Shown here piece by piece: positions 1 through 15,600 of a DNA stretch of 64,000 nucleotides. Made by a program: the position numbers and the translations under genes. Origin of the DNA: Tipula vernalis (lineage: Eukaryota > Arthropoda > Insecta > Diptera > Tipulidae); NCBI GenBank assembly GCA_958295665.1, contig OY282560.1:94340311-94404310 (forward strand), written 5' to 3'. Positions within the stretch are counted from its first letter, which is position 1, and the number at the start of each line of letters is the position of its first letter. The notes below the pieces were generated by a model. The model was not told the origin of the DNA, searched no databases, and worked only from the letters and a program-made list of their open reading frames with translations.

Positions 1-3000
1 CATAAAATTGAATTTTATAAGAAATGTTTAGAAATAATCGAGCAATCAAAATGAAAATTGTCACAGCAATTACAGGTCCCGAAACCTATTGATAGAGGTA
101 TCAACCATCGTAATCGGACAATTTTAGATTTTTGCCGCCCAAAAACTTGTGGGCTATAGCACAGTTAATTTTCAATAAAATTGAATTTTATAAGAAATGT
201 TTAGAAATAATCGAGCAATCAAAATGAAAATTGTCACATCAATTACACGTCCCGAAACCTATTGATAGAGGTATCAACCATCGTAATCGGACCATTTTAG
301 ATTTTTGCCGCCCAAAAACTTGTGGGCTATAGCACAGTTAATTTTCAATAAAATTGAATTTTCTAAGAAATGTTTAGAAATAATCAAGCAATCAAAATAA
401 AAATTGTCACAGCAATTACAGGTCCCGAAACCTATTGATAGAGGTATCAACCATCGTAATCGGACAATTTTAGATTTTTGCCGCCCAAAAACTTGTGGGC
501 TATAACACAGTAGATTTTCAATAAAATTGAATTTTATAAGAAATGTTTAGAAATAATCGAGCAATCAAAATGAAAATTGTCACAGCAAATACAGGTCCCG
601 AAACCTATTGATAGAGGTATCAACCATCGTAATCGGACCATTTTAGATTTTTCACGCCCAAAAACTTGTGGGCTATAGCACAGTAGATTTTCAATAAAAT
701 TGAATATTCTAAGAAATGTTTAGAAATAATCGAGCAATCAAAATGAAAATTGTCACAGCAATTACAGGTCCCGAAACCTATTGATAGAGGTATCAACCAT
801 CGTAATCTGACAATTTTAGATTTTTGCCGCCCAAAAACTTGTGGGCTATAGCACAGTTGATTTTCAATAAAATTGAATTTTATAAGAAATGTTTAGAAAT
901 AATCGAGCAATCAAAATGAAAATTGTCACAGCAAATACAGGTCCCGAAACCTATTGATAGAGGTATCAACCATCGTAATCGGACCATTTTAGATTTTTCA
1001 CGCCCAAAAACTTGTGGGCTATAGCACAGTAGATTTTCAATAAAATTGAATAGTCTAAGAAATGTTTAGAAATAATCGAGCAATCAAAATGAAAATTGTC
1101 ACAGCAATTACAGGTCCCGGAACCTATTGATAGAGGTATCAACCATCGTAATCTGACAATTTTAGATTTTTGCCGCCCAAAAACTTGTGGGCTATAGCAC
1201 AGTTGATTTTCAATAAAATTGAATTTTATAAGAAATGTTAAAAATATTCGAGCAATCAAAATAAAAATTGTCACAGCAAATACAGGTCCCGAAACCTATT
1301 AATAGAGGTATCAACCATCGTAATCGGACCATTTTAGATTTTTGCCGCTCAAAAACTTGTGGGCTATAGCACAGTTAATTTTCCATAAAATTGAATTTTA
1401 TAAGAAATGTTTAGAAATAATCGAGCAATCAAAATGAAAATTGTCACAGCAATTACACGTCCCGAAACCTATTGATAGAGGTATCAACCATCGTAATCGG
1501 ACCATTTTAGATTTTTGCCGCCCAAAAACTTGTGGGCTATAGCACAGTTAATTTTCCATAAAATTGAATTTTCTAAGAAATGTTTAGAAATAATCGAGCA
1601 ATCAAAATGAAAATTGTCACAGCAATTACAGGTCCCGAAACCTATTGATAGAGGTATCAACCATCGTAATCGGACCATTTTAGAATTTTCCCGCCCAAAA
1701 ATTTGTGGGCTATAGCACAGTTAATTTTCAATAAAATTGAATTTTCTAAGAAATGTTTAGAAATAATCGAGCAATCAAAATGAAAATTGTCACAGCAATT
1801 ACAGGTCCCGAAACCTATTGATAGAGGTATCAACCATCGTAATCGGACCATTTTAGATTTTTGCCGCCCAAAAACTTGTGGGCTATAGCACAGTTGATTT
1901 TCAATAAAATTGAATTTTCTAAGAAATGTTTAGAAATAATCGAGCAATCAAAATGAAAATTGTCACAGCAATTACAGGTCCCGAAACCTATTGATAGAGG
2001 TATCAACCATCGTAATCGGACAATTTTAGATTTTTGCCGCCCAAAAACTTGTGGGCTATAGCACAGTTAATTTTCAATAAAATTGAATTTTCTAAGAAAT
2101 GTTTAGAAATAATCGAGCAATCAAAATGAAAATTGTCACAGCAATTACACGTCCCGAAACCTATTGATAGAGGTATCAACCATCGTAATCGGACCATTTT
2201 AGATTTTTCCCGCCCAAAAACTTGTGGGCTATAGCACAGTTAATTTTCAATAAAATTGAATTTTCTAAGAAATGTTTAGAAATAATCGAGCAATCAAAAT
2301 GAAAATTGTCACATCAATTACACGTCCCGAAACCTATTGATAGAGGTATCAACCATCGTAATCGGACCATTTTAGATTTTTCCCGCCCAAAAACTTGTGG
2401 TTAATTTTCAATAAAATTGAATTTTCTAAGAAATGTTTAGAAATAATCGAGCAATCAAAATGAAAATTGTCACAGCAATTACAGGTCCCGAAACCTATTG
2501 ATAGAGGTATCAACCATCGTAATCGGACCATTTTAGAATTTTCCCGCCCAAAAACTTGTGGGCTATAGCACAGTTAATTTTCAATAAAATTGAATTTTCC
2601 AAGAAATGTTTAGAAATAATCGAGCAATCAAAATGAAAATTGTCACATCAATTACACGTCCCGAAACCTATTGATAGAGGTATCAACCATCGTAATCGGA
2701 CCATTTTAGATTTTTCCCGCCCAAAAACTTGTGGTTAATTTTCAATAAAATTGAATTTTCTAAGAAATGTTTAGAAATAATCGAGCAATCAAAATGAAAA
2801 TTGTCACAGCAATTACAGGTCCCGAAACCTATTGATAGAGGTATCAACCATCGTAATCGGACCATTTTAGATTTTTGCCGCCCAAAAACTTGTGGGCTAT
2901 AGCACAGTTAATTTTCCATAAAATTGAATTTTCTAAGAAATGTTTAGAAATAATCGAGCAATCAAAACGAAAATTGTCACAGCAATTACAGGTACCGAAA

Positions 3001-3450
3001 CCTATTGATAGAGGTACCAACCATCGTAATCGGACAATTTTTGATTTTTGCCGCCCAAAAACTTGTGGGCTATAGCACAGTTGATTTTCAATAAAATTGA
3101 ATTTTATAAGAAATGTTTAGAAATAATCGAGCAATCAAAATGAAAATTGTCACAGCAATTACAGGTCCCGAAACCTATTGATAGAGGTATCAACCATCGT
3201 AATCGGACCATTTTAGATTTTTGCCGCCCAAAAACTTGTGGGCTATAGCACAGTTAATTTTCAATAAAATTGAATTTTCTAAGAAATGTTTAGAAATAAT
3301 CGAGCAATCAAAACGAAAATTGTCACAGCAATTACAGGTCCCGAAACCTATTGATAGAGGTATCAACCATCGTAATCGGACCATTTTAGATTTTTCCCGC
3401 CCAAAAACTTGTGGGCTATAGCACAGTTGATTTTCAATAAAATTGAATTT
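1..3450. repeat. Satellite higher-order block Z (partial copy)
   Basis: About 350-1851 matches block B at an offset of 9784 bp; the ATAACACAG variant at about 501 pairs with 10285. About 2865-3440 then matches block B at an offset of 8770 bp. The difference of 1014 bp equals six monomers minus two 12-bp deletions. Those six extra monomers (about 1851-2865) are absent from B but reappear near 27450-28280 at an offset of 25595 bp. The window starts inside this block. Confidence 0.75.
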
Positions 3451-3454
3451 TATA

Positions 3455-6400
3455 AGAAATGTTTAGAAATAATCGAGCAATCAAAATGAAAATTGTCACA
3501 GCAATTACAGGTCCCGAAACCTATTGATAGAGGTATCAACCATCGTAATCGGACAATTTTAGATTTTTGCCGCCCAAAAACTTGTGGGCTATAGCACAGT
3601 TAATTTTCCATAAAATTGAATTTTATAAGAAATGTTTAGAAATAATCGAGCAATCAAAATGAAAATTGTCACATCAATTACACGTCCCGAAACCTATTGA
3701 TAGAGGTATCAACCATCGTAATCGGACCATTTTAGATTTTTGCCGCCCAAAAACTTGTGGGCTATAGCACAGTTAATTTTCAATAAAATTGAATTTTCTA
3801 AGAAATGTTTAGAAATAATCGAGCAATCAAAATGAAAATTGTCACATCAATTACACGTCCCGAAACCTATTGATAGAGGTATCAACCATCGTAATCGGAC
3901 CATTTTAGATTTTTCCCGCCCAATAACTTGTGGGCTATAGCACAGTTAATTTTCAATAAAATTGAATTTTCTAAGAAATGTTTAGAAATAATCAAGCAAT
4001 CAAAATAAAAATTGTCACAGCAATTACAGGTCCCGAAACCTATTGATAGAGGTATCAACCATCGTAATCGGACAATTTTAGATTTTTGCCGCCCAAAAAC
4101 TTGTGGGCTATAACACAGTAGATTTTCAATAAAATTGAATTTTATAAGAAATGTTTAGAAATAATCGAGCAATCAAAATGAAAATTGTCACAGCAAATAC
4201 AGGTCCCGAAACCTATTGATAGAGGTATCAACCATCGTAATCGGACCATTTTAGATTTTTCACGCCCAAAAACTTGTGGGCTATAGCACAGTAGATTTTC
4301 AATAAAATTGAATATTCTAAGAAATGTTTAGAAATAATCGAGCAATCAAAATGAAAATTGTCACAGCAATTACAGGTCCCGAAACCTATTGATAGAGGTA
4401 TCAACCATCGTAATCGGACCATTTTAGATTTTTGCCGCCCAAAAACTTGTGGGCTATAGCACAGTTAATTTTCAATAAAATTGAATTTTCTAAGAAATGT
4501 TTAGAAATAATCGAGCAATCAAAACGAAAATTGTCACAGCAATTACAGGTCCCGAAACCTATTGATAGAGGTATCAACCATCGTAATCGGACCATTTTAG
4601 ATTTTTCCCGCCCAAAAACTTGTGGGCTATAGCACAGTTGATTTTCAATAAAATTGAATTTTATAAGAAATGTTTAGAAATAATCGAGCAATCAAAATGA
4701 AAATTGTCACAGCAATTACAGGTCCCGAAACCTATTGATAGAGGTATCAACCATCGTAATCGGACCATTTTAGATTTTTGCCGCCCAAAAACTTGTGGGC
4801 TATAGCACAGTTAATTTTCAATAAAATTGAATTTTCTAAGAAATGTTTAGAAATAATCGAGCAATCAAAATGAAAATTGTCACATCAATTACACGTCCCG
4901 AAACCTATTGATAGAGGTATCAACCATGGTAATCGGACCATTTTAGATTTTTCCCGCCCAATAACTTGTGGGCTATAGCACAGTTAATTTTCAATAAAAT
5001 TGAATTTTCTAAGAAATGTTTAGAAATAATCAAGCAATCAAAATAAAAATTGTCACAGCAATTACAGGTCCCGAAACCTATTGATAGAGGTATCAACCAT
5101 CGTAATCGGACAATTTTAGATTTTTGCCGCCCAAAAACTTGTGGGCTATAACACAGTAGATTTTCAATAAAATTGAATTTTATAAGAAATGTTTAGAAAT
5201 AATCGAGCAATCAAAATGAAAATTGTCACAGCAAATACAGGTCCCGAAACCTATTGATAGAGGTATCAACCATCGTAATCGGACCATTTTAGATTTTTCA
5301 CGCCCAAAAACTAGTGGGCTATAGCACAGTAGATTTTCAATAAAATTGAATATTCTAAGAAATGTTTAGAAATAATCGAGCAATCAAAATGAAAATTGTT
5401 ACAGCAATTACAGGTCCCGAAACCTATTGATAGAGGTATCAACCATCGTAATCTGACAATTTTAGATTTTTGCCGCCCAAAAACTTGTGGGCTATAGCAC
5501 AGTTGATTTTCAATAAAATTGAATTTTATAAGAAATGTTTAGAAATAATCGAGCAATCAAAATGAAAATTGTCACAGCAAATACAGGTCCCGAAACCTAT
5601 TGATAGAGGTATCAACCATCGTAATCGGACCATTTTAGATTTTTCACGCCCAAAAACTTGTGGGCTATAGCACAGTAGATTTTCAATAAAATTGAATATT
5701 CTAAGAAATGTTTAGAAATAATCGAGCAATCAAAATGAAAATTGTCACAGCAATTACAGGTCCCGGAACCTATTGATAGAGGTATCAACCATCGTAATCT
5801 GACAATTTTAGATTTTTGCCGCCCAAAAACTTGTGGGCTATAGCACAGTTGATTTTCAATAAAATTGAATTTTATAAGAAATGTTAAAAATAATCAAGCA
5901 ATCAAAATAAAAATTGTCACAGCAAATACAGGTCCCGAAACCTATTAATAGAGGTATCAACCATCGTAATCGGACCATTTTAGATTTTTGCCGCTCAAAA
6001 ACTTGTGGGCTATAGCACAGTTAATTTTCCATAAAATTGAATTTTATAAGAAATGTTTAGAAATAATCGAGCAATCAAAATGAAAATTGTCACAGCAATT
6101 ACACGTCCCGAAACCTATTGATAGAGGTATCAACCATCGTAATCGGACCATTTTAGATTTTTGCCGCCCAAAAACTTGTGGGCTATAGCACAGTTAATTT
6201 TCAATAAAATTGAATTTTCTAAGAAATGTTTAGAAATAATCGAGCAATCAAAATGAAAATTGTCACAGCAATTACATGTCCCGAAACCTATTGATAGAGG
6301 TATCAACCATCGTAATCGGACCATTTTAGAATTTTCCCGCCCAAAAATTTGTGGGCTATAGCACAGTTAATTTTCAATAAAATTGAATTTTCTAAGAAAT

Positions 6401-9400
6401 GTTTAGAAATAATCGAGCAATCAAAATGAAAATTGTCACATCAATTACACGTCCCGAAACCTATTGATAGAGGTATCAGCCATCGTAATCGGACCATTTT
6501 AGATTTTTCCCGCCCAAAAACTTGTGGGCTATAGCACAGTTGATTTTCAATAAAATTGAATTTTATAAGAAATGTTTAGAAATAATCGAGCAATCAAAAT
6601 GAAAATTGTCACAGCAATTACAGGTCCCGAAACCTATTGATAGAGGTATCAACCATCGTAATCGGACAATTTTAGATTTTTGCCGCCCAAAAACTTGTGG
6701 GCTATAGCACAGTTAATTTTCAATAAAATTGAATTTTCTAAGAAATGTTTAGAAATAATCGAGCAATCAAAATGAAAATTGTCACATCAATTACACGTCC
6801 CGAAACATATTGATAGAGGTATCAACCATCGTAATCGGACCATTTTAGATTTTTGCCGCCCAAAAACTTGTGGGCTATAGCACAGTTAATTTTCAATAAA
6901 ATTGAATTTTCTAAGAAATGTTTAGAAATAATCGAGCAATCAAAATGAAAATTGTCACATCAATTACACGTCCCGAAACCTATTGATAGAGGTATCAACC
7001 ATCGTAATCGGACCATTTTAGATTTTTCCCGCCCAAAAACTTGTGGGCTATAGCTCAGTTAATTTTCAATAAAATTGAATTTTCTAAGAAATGTTTAGAA
7101 ATAATCGAGCAATCAAAATGAAAATTGTCACAGCAATTACAGGTCCCGAAACCTATTGATAGAGGTATCAACCATCGTAATCGGACAATTTTAGATTTTT
7201 GCCGCCCAAAAACTTGTGGGCTATAGCACAGTTAATTTTCCATAAAATTGAATTTTCTAAGAAATGTTTAGAAATAATCGAGCAATCAAAATGAAAATTG
7301 TCACAGCAATTACAGGTCCCGAAACCTATTGATAGAGGTATCAACCATCGTAATCGGACAATTTTAGATTTTTGCCGCCCAAAAACTTGTGGGCAATAAT
7401 CGAGCAATCAAAATGAAAATTGTCACAGCAATTACAGGTCCCGAAACCTATTGATAGAGGTATCAGCCATCGTAATCGGACAATTTTAAATTTTTGTCGC
7501 ACAAAAACTTGTGGGCTATAGCACAGTTGATTTTCAATAAAATTGAATTTTATAAGAAATGTTTAAAAATAATCGAGCAATCAAAATGAAAATTGTCACA
7601 ACAATTACAGGTCCCGAAACCTATTGATAGAGGTATCAACCATCGTAATCGGACCATTTTAGATTTTTGCCGCCCAAAAACTTGTGGGCTATAGCACGGT
7701 TGATTTTCAATAAAATTGAATTTTCTAAGAAATGTTTAGAAATAATTGAGCAATCAAAATGAAAATTGTCACAGCAAATACAGGTCCCGAAACCTATTGA
7801 TAGAGGTATCAACCATCGTAATCGGACCATTTTAGATTTTTGCCGCCCAAAAACTTGTGGGCTATAGCACAGTTGATTTTCAATAAAATTGAATTTTATA
7901 AGAAATGTTTAGAAATAATCAAGCAATCAAAATAAAAATTGTCACAGCAATTACAGGTCCCGAAACCTATTGATAGAGGTATCAACCATCGTAATCGGAC
8001 CATTTTAGATTTTTACCGCCCAAAATCTTGTGGGCTATAGCACAGTTGATTTTCAATAAAATTGAATTTTCTAAGAAATGTTTAGAAATAATCGAGCAAT
8101 CAAAATGAAAATTGTCACAGCAATTACAGGTACCGAAACCTATTGATAGAGGTACCAACCATCGTAATCGGACAATTTTTGATTTTTGCCGCCCAAAAAC
8201 TTGTGGGCTATAGCACAGTTGATTTTCAATAAAATTGAATTTTATAAGAAATGTTTAGAAATAATCGAGCAATCAAAATGAAAATTGTCACAGCAATTAC
8301 AGGTCCCGAAACCTATTGATAGAGGTATCAACCATCGTAATCGGACCATTTTAGATTTTTGCCGCCCAAAAACTTGTGGGCTATAGCACAGTTAATTTTC
8401 CATAAAATTGAATTTTCTAAGAAATGTTTAGAAATAATCGAGCAATCAAAACGAAAATTGTCACAGCAATTACAGGTCCCGAAACATATTGATAGAGGTA
8501 CCAACCATCGTAATCGGACAATTTTTGATTTTTGCCGCCCAAAAACTTGTGGGCTATAGCACAGTTGATTTTCAATAAAATTGAATTTTATAAGAAATGT
8601 TTAGAAATAATCGAGCAATCAAAATGAAAATTGTCACAGCAATTACAGGTCCCGAAACCTATTGATAGAGGTATCAACCATCGTAATCGGACCATTTTAG
8701 ATTTTTGCCGCCCAAAAACTTGTGGGCTATAGCACAGTTAATTTTCCATAAAATTGAATTTTCTAAGAAATGTTTAGAAATAATCGAGCAATCAAAATGA
8801 AAATTGTCACAGCAATTACAGGTCCCGAAACCTATTGATAGAGGTATCAACCATCGTAATCGGACCATTTTAGATTTTTCCCGCCCAAAAACTTGTGGGC
8901 TATAGCACAGTTGATTTTCAATAAAATTGAATTTTATAAGAAATGTTTAGAAATAATCGAGCAATCAAAATGAAAATTGTCACAGCAATTACAGGTCCCG
9001 AAACCTATTGATAGAGGTATCAACCATCGTAATCGGACAATTTTAGATTTTTGCCGCCCAAAAACTTGTGGGCTATAGCACAGTTAATTTTCAATAAAAT
9101 TGAATTTTCTAAGAAATGTTTAGAAATAATCGAGCAATCAAAATGAAAATTGTCACATCAATTACACGTCCCGAAACCTATTGATAGAGGTATCAACCAT
9201 CGTAATCGGACCATTTTAGATTTTTGCCGCCCAAAAACTTGTGGGCTATAGCACAGTTAATTTTCAATAAAATTGAATTTTCTAAGAAATGTTTAGAAAT
9301 AATCGAGCAATCAAAATGAAAATTGTCACATCAATTACACGTCCCGAAACCTATTGATAGAGGTATCAACCATCGTAATCGGAACATTTTAGATTTTTCC

Positions 9401-9629
9401 CGCCCAATAACTTGTGGGCTATAGCACAGTTAATTTTCAATAAAATTGAATTTTCTAAGAAATGTTTAGAAATAATCGAGCAATCAAAATGAAAATTGTC
9501 ACATCAATTACACGTCCCGAAACCTATTGATAGAGGTATCAACCATCGTAATCGGACCATTTTAGATTTTTGCCGCCCAAAAACTTGTGGGCTATAGCAC
9601 AGTTAATTTTCAATAAAATTGAATTTTCT
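3455..9629. repeat. Satellite higher-order block A (shortened copy)
   Basis: The block starts with the same monomer order as B. Around 3912-4400 it matches B at an offset of 6176 bp, and from about 4750 to 9478 at an offset of 7732 bp (45 monomers minus 53 bp). Private markers confirm the pairing: CAACCATGGTAATC at 4921 pairs with 12653, and the 51-bp deletion at 7394 pairs with 15126. It lacks the last monomers of the unit, so its end abuts the start of B. Boundaries are good to about one monomer. Confidence 0.75.
7384..7404. repeat. 51-bp-deleted monomer junction (five in the array)
   Basis: At 7394/7395 the sequence passes from CTTGTGGGC straight to AATAATCGAGC, skipping 51 bp of a monomer and leaving a 122-bp unit. 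The same junction occurs at 15126, 24415, 28504 and 29145. The first three are spaced 7732 and 9289 bp apart and mark the same place in blocks A, B and C. A separate 12-bp deletion (GTGG to TTAATTTT) occurs at 2400, 2734 and 27995. These indels explain why block offsets are not whole multiples of 173. Confidence 0.95.
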
Positions 9630-12600
9630 AAGAAATGTTTAGAAATAATCGAGCAATCAAAATGAAAATTGTCACAGCAATTACAGGTCCCGAAACCTAT
9701 TGATAGAGGTATCAACCATCGTAATCGGACAATTTTAGATTTTTGCCGCCCAAAAACTTGTGGGCTATAGCACAGTTAATTTTCAATAAAATTGAATTTT
9801 CTAAGAAATGTTTAGAAATAATCGAGCAATCAAAATGAAAATTGTCACATCAATTACACGTCCCGAAACCTATTGATAGAGGTATCAACCATCGTAATCG
9901 GACCATTTTAGATTTTTGCCGCCCAAAAACTTGTGGGCTATAGCACAGTTAATTTTCAATAAAATTGAATTTTCTAAGAAATGTTTAGAAATAATCGAGC
10001 AATCAAAATGAAAATTGTCACATCAATTACACGTCCCGAAACCTATTGATAGAGGTATCAACCATCGTAATCGGACCATTTTAGATTTTTCCCGCCCAAT
10101 AACTTGTGGGCTATAGCACAGTTAATTTTCAATAAAATTGAATTTTCTAAGAAATGTTTAGAAATAATCAAGCAATCAAAATAAAAATTGTCACAGCAAT
10201 TACAGGTCCCGAAACCTATTGATAGAGGTATCAACCATCGTAATCGGACAATTTTAGATTTTTGCCGCCCAAAAACTTGTGGGCTATAACACAGTAGATT
10301 TTCAATAAAATTGAATTTTATAAGAAATGTTTAGAAATAATCGAGCAATCAAAATGAAAATTGTCACAGCAAATACAGGTCCCGAAACCTATTGATAGAG
10401 GTATCAACCATCGTAATCGGACCATTTTAGATTTTTCACGCCCAAAAACTTGTGGGCTATAGCACAGTAGATTTTCAATAAAATTGAATATTCTAAGAAA
10501 TGTTTAGAAATAATCGAGCAATCAAAATGAAAATTGTCACAGCAATTACAGGTCCCGAAACCTATTGATAGAGGTATCAACCATCGTAATCTGACAATTT
10601 TAGATTTTTGCCGCCCAAAAACTTGTGGGCTATAGCACAGTTGATTTTCAATAAAATTGAATTTTATAAGAAATGTTTAGAAATAATCGAGCAATCAAAA
10701 TGAAAATTGTCACAGCAAATACAGGTCCCGAAACCTATTGATAGAGGTATCAACCATCGTAATCGGACCATTTTAGATTTTTCACGCCCAAAAACTTGTG
10801 GGCTATAGCACAGTAGATTTTCAATAAAATTGAATATTCTAAGAAATGTTTAGAAATAATCGAGCAATCAAAATTAAAATTGTCACAGCAATTACAGGTC
10901 CCGGAACCTATTGATAGAGGTATCAACCATCGTAATCTGACAATTTTAGATTTTTGCCGCCCAAAAACTTGTGGGCTATAGCACAGTTGATTTTCAATAA
11001 AATTGAATTTTATAAGAAATGTTAAAAATAATCGAGCAATCAAAATAAAAATTGTCACAGCAAATACAGGTCCCGAAACCTATTAATAGAGGTATCAACC
11101 ATCGTAATCGGACCATTTTAGATTTTTGCCGCTCAAAAACTTGTGGGCTATAGCACAGTTAATTTTCCATAAAATTGAATTTTATAAGAAATGTTTAGAA
11201 ATAATCGAGCAATCAAAATGAAAATTGTCACAGCAATTACACGTCCCGAAACCTATTGATAGAGGTATCAACCATCGTAATCGGACCATTTTAGATTTTT
11301 GCCGCCCAAAAACTTGTGGGCTATAGCACAGTTAATTTTCAATAAAATTGAATTTTCTAAGAAATGTTTAGAAATAATCGAGCAATCAAAATGAAAATTG
11401 TCACAGCAATTACAGGTCCCGAAACCTATTGATAGAGGTATCAACCATCGTAATCGGACCATTTTAGAATTTTCCCGCCCAAAAATTTGTGGGCTATAGC
11501 ACAGTTAATTTTCAATAAAATTGAATTTTCTAAGAAATGTTTAGAAATAATCGAGCAATCAAAATGAAAATTGTCACAGCAATTACAGGTCCCGAAACCT
11601 ATTGATAGAGGTATCAACCATCGTAATCGGACCATTTTAGATTTTTGCCGCCCAAAAACTTGTGGGCTATAGCACAGTTAATTTTCCATAAAATTGAATT
11701 TTCTAAGAAATGTTTAGAAATAATCGAGCAATCAAAACGAAAATTGTCACAGCAATTACAGGTACCGAAACCTATTGATAGAGGTACCAACCATCGTAAT
11801 CGGACAATTTTTGATTTTTGCCGCCCAAAAACTTGTGGGCTATAGCACAGTTGATTTTCAATAAAATTGAATTTTATAAGAAATGTTTAGAAATAATCGA
11901 GCAATCAAAATGAAAATTGTCACAGCAATTACAGGTCCCGAAACCTATTGATAGAGGTATCAACCATCGTAATCGGACCATTTTAGATTTTTGCCGCCCA
12001 AAAACTTGTGGGCTATAGCACAGTTAATTTTCAATAAAATTGAATTTTCTAAGAAATGTTTAGAAATAATCGAGCAATCAAAACGAAAATTGTCACAGCA
12101 ATTACAGGTCCCGAAACCTATTGATAGAGGTATCAACCATCGTAATCGGACCATTTTAGATTTTTCCCGCCCAAAAACTTGTGGGCTATAGCACAGTTGA
12201 TTTTCAATAAAATTGAATTTTCTAAGAAATGTTTAGAAATAATCGAGCAATCAAAATGAAAATTGTCACAGCAATTACAGGTCCCGAAACCTATTGATAG
12301 AGGTATCAACCATCGTAATCGGACAATTTTAGATTTTTGCCGCCCAAAAACTTGTGGGCTATAGCACAGTTAATTTTCAATAAAATTGAATTTTCTAAGA
12401 AATGTTAAGAAATAATCGAGCAATCAAAATGAAAATTGTCACATCAATTACACGTCCCGAAACCTATTGATAGAGGTATCAACCATCGTAATCGGACCAT
12501 TTTAGATTTTTGCCGCCCAAAAACTTGTGGGCTATAGCACAGTTAATTTTCAATAAAATTGAATTTTCTAAGAAATGTTTAGAAATAATCGAGCAATCAA

Positions 12601-15600
12601 AATGAAAATTGTCACATCAATTACACGTCCCGAAACCTATTGATAGAGGTATCAACCATGGTAATCGGACCATTTTAGATTTTTCCCGCCCAATAACTTG
12701 TGGGCTATAGCACAGTTAATTTTCAATAAAATTGAATTTTCTAAGAAATGTTTAGAAATAATCAAGCAATCAAAATAAAAATTGTCACAGCAATTACAGG
12801 TCCCGAAACCTATTGATAGAGGTATCAACCATCGTAATCGGACAATTTTAGATTTTTGCCGCCCAAAAACTTGTGGGCTATAACACAGTAGATTTTCAAT
12901 AAAATTGAATTTTATAAGAAATGTTTAGAAATAATCGAGCAATCAAAATGAAAATTGTCACAGCAAATACAGGTCCCGAAACCTATTGATAGAGGTATCA
13001 ACCATCGTAATCGGACCATTTTAGATTTTTCACGCCCAAAAACTAGTGGGCTATAGCACAGTAGATTTTCAATAAAATTGAATATTCTAAGAAATGTTTA
13101 GAAATAATCGAGCAATCAAAATGAAAATTGTTACAGCAATTACAGGTCCCGAAACCTATTGATAGAGGTATCAACCATCGTAATCTGACAATTTTAGATT
13201 TTTGCCGCCCAAAAACTTGTGGGCTATAGCACAGTTGATTTTCAATAAAATTGAATTTTATAAGAAATGTTTAGAAATAATCGAGCAATCAAAATGAAAA
13301 TTGTCACAGCAAATACAGGTCCCGAAACCTATTGATAGAGGTATCAACCATCGTAATCGGACCATTTTAGATTTTTCACGCCCAAAAACTTGTGGGCTAT
13401 AGCACAGTAGATTTTCAATAAAATTGAATATTCTAAGAAATGTTTAGAAATAATCGAGCAATCAAAATGAAAATTGTCACAGCAATTACAGGTCCCGGAA
13501 CCTATTGATAGAGGTATCAACCATCGTAATCTGACAATTTTAGATTTTTGCCGCCCAAAAACTTGTGGGCTATAGCACAGTTGATTTTCAATAAAATTGA
13601 ATTTTATAAGAAATGTTAAAAATAATCAAGCAATCAAAATAAAAATTGTCACAGCAAATACAGGTCCCGAAACCTATTAATAGAGGTATCAACCATCGTA
13701 ATCGGACCATTTTAGATTTTTGCCGCTCAAAAACTTGTGGGCTATAGCACAGTTAATTTTCCATAAAATTGAATTTTATAAGAAATGTTTAGAAATAATC
13801 GAGCAATCAAAATGAAAATTGTCACAGCAATTACACGTCCCGAAACCTATTGATAGAGGTATCAACCATCGTAATCGGACCATTTTAGATTTTTGCCGCC
13901 CAAAAACTTGTGGGCTATAGCACAGTTAATTTTCAATAAAATTGAATTTTCTAAGAAATGTTTAGAAATAATCGAGCAATCAAAATGAAAATTGTCACAG
14001 CAATTACATGTCCCGAAACCTATTGATAGAGGTATCAACCATCGTAATCGGACCATTTTAGAATTTTCCCGCCCAAAAATTTGTGGGCTATAGCACAGTT
14101 AATTTTCAATAAAATTGAATTTTCTAAGAAATGTTTAGAAATAATCGAGCAATCAAAATGAAAATTGTCACATCAATTACACGTCCCGAAACCTATTGAT
14201 AGAGGTATCAGCCATCGTAATCGGACCATTTTAGATTTTTCCCGCCCAAAAACTTGTGGGCTATAGCACAGTTGATTTTCAATAAAATTGAATTTTATAA
14301 GAAATGTTTAGAAATAATCGAGCAATCAAAATGAAAATTGTCACAGCAATTACAGGTCCCGAAACCTATTGATAGAGGTATCAACCATCGTAATCGGACA
14401 ATTTTAGATTTTTGCCGCCCAAAAACTTGTGGGCTATAGCACAGTTAATTTTCAATAAAATTGAATTTTATAAGAAATGTTTAGAAATAATCGAGCAATC
14501 AAAATGAAAATTGTCACATCAATTACACGTCCCGAAACATATTGATAGAGGTATCAACCATCGTAATCGGACCATTTTAGATTTTTGCCGCCCAAAAACT
14601 TGTGGGCTATAGCACAGTTAATTTTCAATAAAATTGAATTTTCTAAGAAATGTTTAGAAATAATCGAGCAATCAAAATGAAAATTGTCACATCAATTACA
14701 CGTCCCGAAACCTATTGATAGAGGTATCAACCATCGTAATCGGACCATTTTAGATTTTTCCCGCCCAAAAACTTGTGGGCTATAGCTCAGTTAATTTTCA
14801 ATAAAATTGAATTTTCTAAGAAATGTTTAGAAATAATCGAGCAATCAAAATGAAAATTGTCACAGCAATTACAGGTCCCGAAACCTATTGATAGAGGTAT
14901 CAACCATCGTAATCGGACAATTTTAGATTTTTGCCGCCCAAAAACTTGTGGGCTATAGCACAGTTAATTTTCCATAAAATTGAATTTTCTAAGAAATGTT
15001 TAGAAATAATCGAGCAATCAAAATGAAAATTGTCACAGCAATTACAGGTCCCGAAACCTATTGATAGAGGTATCAACCATCGTAATCGGACAATTTTAGA
15101 TTTTTGCCGCCCAAAAACTTGTGGGCAATAATCGAGCAATCAAAATGAAAATTGTCACAGCAATTACAGGTCCCGAAACCTATTGATAGAGGTATCAGCC
15201 ATCGTAATCGGACAATTTTAAATTTTTGTCGCACAAAAACTTGTGGGCTATAGCACAGTTGATTTTCAATAAAATTGAATTTTATAAGAAATGTTTAAAA
15301 ATAATCGAGCAATCAAAATGAAAATTGTCACAACAATTACAGGTCCCGAAACCTATTGATAGAGGTATCAACCATCGTAATCGGACCATTTTAGATTTTT
15401 GCCGCCCAAAAACTTGTGGGCTATAGCACGGTTGATTTTCAATAAAATTGAATTTTCTAAGAAATGTTTAGAAATAATTGAGCAATCAAAATGAAAATTG
15501 TCACAGCAAATACAGGTCCCGAAACCTATTGATAGAGGTATCAACCATCGTAATCGGACCATTTTAGATTTTTGCCGCCCAAAAACTTGTGGGCTATAGC

